Virus record (IMG/VR): IMGVR_UViG_3300026097_001200
Span: 41,332 to 105,331 of that record
Source of the DNA: a virus
Reading direction: 5' to 3' (one strand)
DNA length: 64,000 nt
The translations under genes were made by a program, and so were the position numbers. Below the pieces are notes generated by a model. It was not told the origin of the DNA, did not search any database, and saw only the letters and a program-made list of their open reading frames with translations. This document shows positions 59,701-64,000 of the stretch, piece after piece (the first letter of the stretch is position 1; the number at the start of each line of letters is the position of its first letter).

Positions 59701-62700
59701 ACCGTACCACTGGTTGTATGGAAAACTTTGCCAAACTTCACTGCTATCAGGCAGACTGCTTTCGTATCTCAGCTCATTGTCTAGTATAGGACTTGTGAAT
59801 TTGTTCTGTGCCTCATTAAAATATGCAGGCAAATCAAAATCGGTTATATCTCCGCTGAACTGATCTTCGCCTGCGTAGGTAAGGTTGAAATCTCGTATTT
59901 TAGTTCTATAAGGTTTTACTTCGTTGATGTAGTCTCTTACAAAGTCTTGGTTGTCTGGCTTGTAGATTTGAAAAGGCTGCAACACACGCAGTGAATGGTC
60001 AACGTCAATGAGACTAGTCTTGTACAACCAATCAGGTGCAATTTGCTCACTGAGCACGTACTTGAATGTCAGTGTCACTGCTTCATTGCGACTGGCAACT
60101 AGATCGTTTATAAACAGTTCTTCGTTGATGCTTTCAATGATTCTTCTTGTTTCGACAATAGGTTCTTGGTCGAAGTATTGTGCATCAAATACTTCGCTGT
60201 CAAATCCAAATTTGCCGATGGCGTAGTCAAACACACTGTCGCTGATTTGGATTGTGCCATTTTGCACTCCTACTCGCGTCCAGGCATTATTTTGAGAATA
60301 GTTGTACAGTTCCCATTGGCCTTGACTGTTGTCTTTTACCTTGATCAATGTACCAGGTATTACACGCAAGCTTGACAAATCAGCAACGTTTTCAACTTCT
60401 TTGTATGCTACAGTGCTATTGCTATAGCCAGTGGCATACCAATTCACATAATTCCAAAATTCTGTAGTATCGTATGTTTGTACAGCTTTGAGACTAAGCT
60501 CACGGGTACTGGTGCCTTCAACTAATGTAATTTCATAAATGGTCCATCTATTTCTGTTATCACTGTCGGTGAGCACAAGGTATCTATAGCCAACGCTTTC
60601 GCTGTTGATATCTTGATAGCCTAGCTCTGTTAGATCAGCAACCTGTTTGTTCCAGCTTTTGTTTGTGTCGGTTTTTTCTGGTATAGGTTCTGCACTGAAT
60701 AGCTTGTTAAAAGTTTTGCTTTCCGCTACTGGCACGCTCTGCAACACTCTGTTGGCAAACTGAATATAGTTTTTTAGTGCAACAAGCCGATCCTCAAACA
60801 TGCTTTGTCTAGGCCTAAACTGTATGCCATATTTGTCTGCGTCACGTAAATCTGGGTCAGGCACTCGGTTTCCGTCGGTGTCTGCACCACTATAACTGTC
60901 CAAGAACTTTCGGAACAGTCTATCGTCTATGAATTGATCTGGCTTGTTTTCTTGGAACAGATCATATTCTACATGTACCGGGCTGTCATTTTTTGTTTCG
61001 TCGTACTCAACATGTAGCACAGTGTCACCGCTGCCGAGATATTGTTCAACATTGTATAGTGCTAGTGCATTATTTCGCAGTGCTGTGATATAACTGATAC
61101 CACTGCTTCTAGGATCTAAAATATACTGAGCTACAGCGTTTGTGCTTAGTGTTTTGTCATGGGATCTAGCAACAGTGTTTAAACCTGTTACCCAGAAATA
61201 ATACACTGTTTCAAAAGTGCCACTGTCGTTCAATGTTGCACTGGTACTATAACTGCTTACACTGTATGGCAATCCAGGGCCGCTGTATTGGCTAGGCGGC
61301 ACACGACTAGATGTCCATTGATAGATGTCCACACTGCTGCCTGGGAACACTGTACCAGCAGTTCGGCTGGCATAGATTGGGCTTCCTTGGTCATAGTCAA
61401 TGAATCTCACATTTTCTGTGTTCCACCAAATTTCGCCAAGGTGTTCTTGTCTCCATGGCTTGCCTACATTGTGTACACTGCCGGCGGTATAAAAAGCTGG
61501 GTCGACACTGCCATTGTAGTTGATATTTTCTGCGGCAGCGCCAAGTATCTTACCTCTCTGAGGATCAACCCAGTCAAGGTAAATTAATTCTGTTTTTGAT
61601 CTACGATCGTATAAGAACACACTGTTCAATAGATCTGTTTCAACTGCCGCTTTTTGCTGACGCTCGACAGCCCAAGCCGGCGATCTTGTTGAATTATCAA
61701 ACACGTATACACTGCCAATGTCTGCTGTGCTAAAGTCGTCAGTTCCGAGTGCACCTACCATTAACCGTCCGCTGGTTTGATTAACTGCAAATCCAAATTG
61801 ATCTGCTGGTGCTAAACTGTTGGTGTATATCAACTGCCCGAACAAGAACTTGCCTGGATTGTCCACGCTGATTTGATAACTGGGCAAATAATCAAATGTA
61901 AACACTGCGCCACATCTTGATGTATTATCTATAAAGCGTGTTGTCTTGCTGTCAAATGTGGTATCGTCATTGACCCAGGTACTAGGTGCTGTTAAATCAT
62001 TGTTTGTGGCACTTACTACTAGACTGTCGGCGTTGGTGTCAATGTCAACTACCTGTCCAAAGTAACCAAAATCAGTTGGTTGTGGTGAATAGATTGTCTG
62101 TGTATGAGCCATCGGTGCCAAGAATAATTCTGCCAATCCAGTGTCTGCAGGATTGCTTAGTCCTGGGCAAATGCGAATCTGATCAAGTTCAGACACAGCA
62201 AGCATGTTAATCACCGAGATTCTCAGTTTATTGTCAACTGCACTGGCTTGGATGTTACTCAAACCAACTGTGCCATTTATGTCATCAACAACATTGGCTA
62301 GGGTACTGCCGGTGAATTCCACATTGATGTCGTTGATTCTAACACTGTTCCCTGGAGTAACACTGGTTACTGTTTGAGCACTGGTAATTGCTCCGTATGC
62401 TCTTGCTTGATTTACCCAGCGTTCTACACTGCCAGTGTCAGGACCTTGTGTGCTGTTTTGAGGTGCACCGATATACAAACTACAGTTTGTTGGGCACTGA
62501 TCAACGGAAAATCCAAAACGTGCTTGTGCTGTAGCATCATCTGCGGTTACTGTTTGCACTAGGTTAAACTGATTGGTTTCAACGGCAACAACGTCGCCAG
62601 TGTCTAGCCCTACTCGAATCTCTCCACTTAGCGGATCTTGATAAGGAGGTATTGTGCTGGGCACAAAACTTTCACCGTGATTCGTATCACTGTTTGGCAT

Positions 62701-64000
62701 GTAAAAAGTTGTGCCAGGGTATTCAGCAAAAGTCATAGCATGTGCACCTGCGCCCATTGGGCCAGTTCCTTGGTCTGCAGATTCAGCTGCAGATTCCAAT
62801 AGATACAGTGGATAAAACAGCCCAGCATCTCCTGCGGTAGGACCGGATGCACTGGTACCATCTACATAAAATGGGCCTTGGTTGATTTCAGATAAAAATC
62901 TAACACTGTTGCCACCTACAATTTCGTATGTGCCATTGGTATACAGATCTGCATCTCGTTGACGAACGTTATTAAGGTAGACACTGGCAGTGCCGTCTAG
63001 AGTGTTTAAAAAGTCTATTGTACTGGTTGAGTCACTTTGTATCACAGTGTTAAATGCACTGCGATCAAACAGATATACAGTGCCTTCATCTGCATCTGCA
63101 CCACTACCGCCGGGTGTACCTATCATAACTTGACGGCCGTCGGTTGTTGTGGTTACACTATGCCCGAATCTAGCTGTGCTGTCTAGTCCTGCAACTGTGA
63201 TGCCGGATGACATTGGTTCATAATAGCTGATTGCGGTATAGGTTATTTCTGCACCGTCGATTGGTGCACTGGTAAACACTACTGTGCCTGCAACTGCCAT
63301 TGTGTAATCTACGCCGGCTTGCTGAATTTCTCCGTCAACGTCAATGCGAATGCTGTCGGCTGTTGTAGCTGTAAAAATGTCTCGCTTGTCAGCTCTGCCC
63401 TGCAGATCAAAAGACACACTGCTTCCGTCGCCTTCGTCTGTGGTAACTGTTCTGCGTCGAATAGTAATAGCAGTATCGTCACTGGGTGCAGTGTCAAATG
63501 TCAACAGTTGGTTGGCAAGATCCACAGTGTAGTCTGTGTAAGCTATAATATTATCGCCTAGTTGAACTTCTATTTCGGTGTCTTGATCAACAACAATAGC
63601 ATTCTGGAAGCTGTACTCAGTGGTAGTACCATCACCTGTGTAACTCACTGACTGTGATTCTAGCTCAATCAATTGATATGCATACACTGTGTTTCTACCA
63701 GGAGCACCTACATATATCCAATTGCTGTTCCGACTCATGGCAACACTGTAGCCAAACTCGTGGTTGTCAGCTGTGTGATTGGGCGGAGTTAACAGTTGAT
63801 GAGCACTGTACTCAGTTTCGTTGTCTGCTTTTCTTAAAACCAGTGCTACGCCACCGGCACCGCCTTGATCAGGTGCGCCGCTTACTGCCCATTCGTCTTG
63901 TCCAATTTTAGTGCTGAATCCCAGCTGTGAAAAATTAGCATTGTTTGCATATTCAGCTAGATTTACAATTTCGCTTCGACTGTAGAAACCTTGCTCAGTG
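56767..64000 (-). CDS. giant tail or adhesin protein with FG-GAP-like repeats, 5' end beyond window
   Basis: The frame is open to the window edge, so at least 2411 residues; an internal ATG at 63738 is not the start, since coding sequence (Phe-Gly-Tyr-Ser-Val-Ala) continues upstream. Near the visible N-terminus, FG-GAP-like repeats appear (Ala-Arg-Phe-Gly-His-Ser-Val ... Ile-Gly-Thr-Pro-Gly; Phe-Gly-Phe-Ser-Val ... Ile-Gly-Ala-Pro; Phe-Gly-Phe-Ala-Val ... Val-Gly-Ala-Leu-Gly), as in integrin-alpha-type propellers. Then come beta-rich modules with recurring Gly-Val-Asp-Tyr/Phe-Thr-Val, and a C-terminal Gly-Glu-Arg-Ile-Thr-Tyr-Arg-Glu-Ile-Asp module. A virion surface or tail protein is likely. 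Confidence 0.82.
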   Translation of the reverse strand, partial: TEQGFYSRSEIVNLAEYANNANFSQLGFSTKIGQDEWAVSGAPDQGGAGGVALVLRKADNETEYSAHQLLTPPNHTADNHEFGYSVAMSRNSNWIYVGAPGRNTVYAYQLIELESQSVSYTGDGTTTEYSFQNAIVVDQDTEIEVQLGDNIIAYTDYTVDLANQLLTFDTAPSDDTAITIRRRTVTTDEGDGSSVSFDLQGRADKRDIFTATTADSIRIDVDGEIQQAGVDYTMAVAGTVVFTSAPIDGAEITYTAISYYEPMSSGITVAGLDSTARFGHSVTTTTDGRQVMIGTPGGSGADADEGTVYLFDRSAFNTVIQSDSTSTIDFLNTLDGTASVYLNNVRQRDADLYTNGTYEIVGGNSVRFLSEINQGPFYVDGTSASGPTAGDAGLFYPLYLLESAAESADQGTGPMGAGAHAMTFAEYPGTTFYMPNSDTNHGESFVPSTIPPYQDPLSGEIRVGLDTGDVVAVETNQFNLVQTVTADDATAQARFGFSVDQCPTNCSLYIGAPQNSTQGPDTGSVERWVNQARAYGAITSAQTVTSVTPGNSVRINDINVEFTGSTLANVVDDINGTVGLSNIQASAVDNKLRISVINMLAVSELDQIRICPGLSNPADTGLAELFLAPMAHTQTIYSPQPTDFGYFGQVVDIDTNADSLVVSATNNDLTAPSTWVNDDTTFDSKTTRFIDNTSRCGAVFTFDYLPSYQISVDNPGKFLFGQLIYTNSLAPADQFGFAVNQTSGRLMVGALGTDDFSTADIGSVYVFDNSTRSPAWAVERQQKAAVETDLLNSVFLYDRRSKTELIYLDWVDPQRGKILGAAAENINYNGSVDPAFYTAGSVHNVGKPWRQEHLGEIWWNTENVRFIDYDQGSPIYASRTAGTVFPGSSVDIYQWTSSRVPPSQYSGPGLPYSVSSYSTSATLNDSGTFETVYYFWVTGLNTVARSHDKTLSTNAVAQYILDPRSSGISYITALRNNALALYNVEQYLGSGDTVLHVEYDETKNDSPVHVEYDLFQENKPDQFIDDRLFRKFLDSYSGADTDGNRVPDPDLRDADKYGIQFRPRQSMFEDRLVALKNYIQFANRVLQSVPVAESKTFNKLFSAEPIPEKTDTNKSWNKQVADLTELGYQDINSESVGYRYLVLTDSDNRNRWTIYEITLVEGTSTRELSLKAVQTYDTTEFWNYVNWYATGYSNSTVAYKEVENVADLSSLRVIPGTLIKVKDNSQGQWELYNYSQNNAWTRVGVQNGTIQISDSVFDYAIGKFGFDSEVFDAQYFDQEPIVETRRIIESINEELFINDLVASRNEAVTLTFKYVLSEQIAPDWLYKTSLIDVDHSLRVLQPFQIYKPDNQDFVRDYINEVKPYRTKIRDFNLTYAGEDQFSGDITDFDLPAYFNEAQNKFTSPILDNELRYESSLPDSSEVWQSFPYNQWYGTYLLALSSIEIVSGGTGYTVEPEVTVSGNADVPAVARARINAIGNVISVEIVSSGSGYTETPVVTFSGGNGTGAQARPIMQVNNVRTMSTVMKFDRNEYTTSIIGWQADVAYNNGVLVRYLNKVYTADALILIRIADTDGVVTVTELKSSGINNYQVVVDVPLGDISTTTVTRNGTVLTEGVDYTVSFETLLQSVFTFTESAIDNSPSGRSTFEPNDWTLTDAATLSGVDRTMGLYDPDLEDAGLQLSQLINGVEYPGVQVYGPGWELIDPTSGYDIDVAYSSNYSDTYLGTNLDDINVDGGDYIDTYHSHAPEELVPGSMFDTLSMLVSSTPGADYLDRGHAWPVDHRVYEITSGNQTLDWGSNSVEVPYNIVVRNLKSGQTLYEDTYYTVDYINHTIDLFAGAGSGSFVVVDIYGLGGGNQLDRTSVVGSNIVDNTVNMPVDFDQVQDAVIFINGAEITDFALTEADNGTLDIVFDQVYGSTDYIAITVMGNQTPYYEYSSMAPQRFVIDGSSRQFDLDANRQGPTYQNMLVEVDGTRLRPPTGVEYIGDASTTSFDTDPNSETPGNGIADNQIQVYVDYVPLTLGVDFTVLPNDGSSIPRTVVLTTTPAEGSVVQIYVNTDSDYSLTGNLLVIDDNVNLEDSQEIAVYTYQDSRQLNMLTKVFIGPTETETPAVARFDEFPFDSTSFDGQAAVASTTLEFDLGRAGVKTDAVWVTVNGSYITPGDEFTVTAGIDTSFLTLSVPAIDTDDVIAVTMYTDNRVQDSIQFRLFDDMRNNRSLLRVLPTTQTVLTQDLATDATVIYVENANNLPGADPANGEFGILLVNGERITYREIDFVNNTVTGLRRGTAGTGVFNHSAGSVVYDATPSQRLQSEYQDQYQSATLSADTSTLEYTATGVSAGSADEVEVYVGGITVSQGYTVDLLDPVTITFDEPVADGLDILIRVRKSQSLYAPGSDLPLQLQTTGGARFIRGL
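61680..63990 (-). repeat. FG-GAP-like protein repeats
   Basis: Five or so degenerate units in the 5' part of the giant gene, each with Phe-Gly-x-(Ser/Ala/Gln)-Val followed by about 10-20 residues and a Gly-Ala/Thr-Pro-type turn, then Gly-x-Val-x-x-(Phe/Trp). Spacing is irregular because beta-rich inserts separate them. Identified by eye. Confidence 0.6.

Noticed and set aside
63736-63738. ATG at 63738 as the start of the giant tail protein
   Set aside because: The frame stays open to the window edge, and the residues upstream continue the FG-GAP-like repeat, so the true start is outside.
1-64000. Prophage or integrated element
   Set aside because: No integrase, attachment repeat, lysogeny repressor cassette or bacterial housekeeping gene is visible; everything reads as a virulent-type phage genome.

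Overview
This window looks like part of a large tailed-phage genome, most likely a marine T4-type myovirus (inference). Supporting signs are: gene-dense coding with 1-20 bp overlaps; a T4 gp4-like head-completion nuclease; ClpP; ThyX; a phage tRNA trio; very large beta-rich tail or adhesin proteins; and two promoter classes. One class is host-like (TTGACA-N17-TATACT). The other resembles T4 late promoters (TATAAATA/CTAAATA). No integrase, transposase, CRISPR array or rRNA was seen. The host cannot be fixed from the window; gene content resembles cyanophages and other open-ocean phages.

Layout: (1) 1-4328, minus strand: SGNH-like hydrolase (cut by the window edge), a small basic protein, two paralogous Fe/2OG-oxygenase-like proteins, a radical SAM (rSAM) enzyme and a glycosyltransferase-like protein. 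(2) 4382-12205, plus strand: a sulfotransferase, a TRAP-type solute-binding protein without signal peptide, then an early-type block of small unknown genes with three strong promoters, a HAD phosphatase, tRNA-Trp/Asn/Cys, ClpP and the head-completion nuclease. (3) 12215-19978, plus: two rSAM enzymes (one with a B12-binding-like N-terminus), a YkuK-like RNase H fold protein, a methyltransferase and an 811-aa adhesin with a Peptidase_G2-like C-terminus. (4) 20041-27056, plus: MoxR-type AAA ATPase, a dioxygenase fused to a sporadic-carbohydrate-cluster domain, a vWA/HExxH protein, ThyX and an SGNH hydrolase. (5) 27007-32178: a 1002-aa protein with a 67-residue repeat (minus), and a glycosyltransferase and amidinotransferase (plus). 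(6) 32175-53666, minus: ferredoxin, ferredoxin-NADP reductase, SGNH hydrolase, carbamoyltransferase, nucleotidyltransferase, eight rSAM enzymes, four glycosyltransferase-like proteins and a methyltransferase. Most of this region probably belongs to one long operon starting at a promoter and palindrome near 53655-53702. (7) 53711-64000, minus: tail fibre and structural proteins, the last running off the window.

The striking feature is the tailoring island. It holds eleven rSAM enzymes, a phage-encoded ferredoxin and ferredoxin reductase that could supply their electrons, and amidino-, carbamoyl-, sulfo-, methyl-, glycosyl- and nucleotidyl-transferases plus non-heme iron oxygenases. That enzyme set resembles aminoglycoside, cyclitol or exopolysaccharide biosynthesis clusters more than ordinary phage metabolism. 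I infer that the phage builds or remodels a decorated carbohydrate, either on host surface glycan, on its own virion, or on a nucleotide. The substrate is not evident from sequence.
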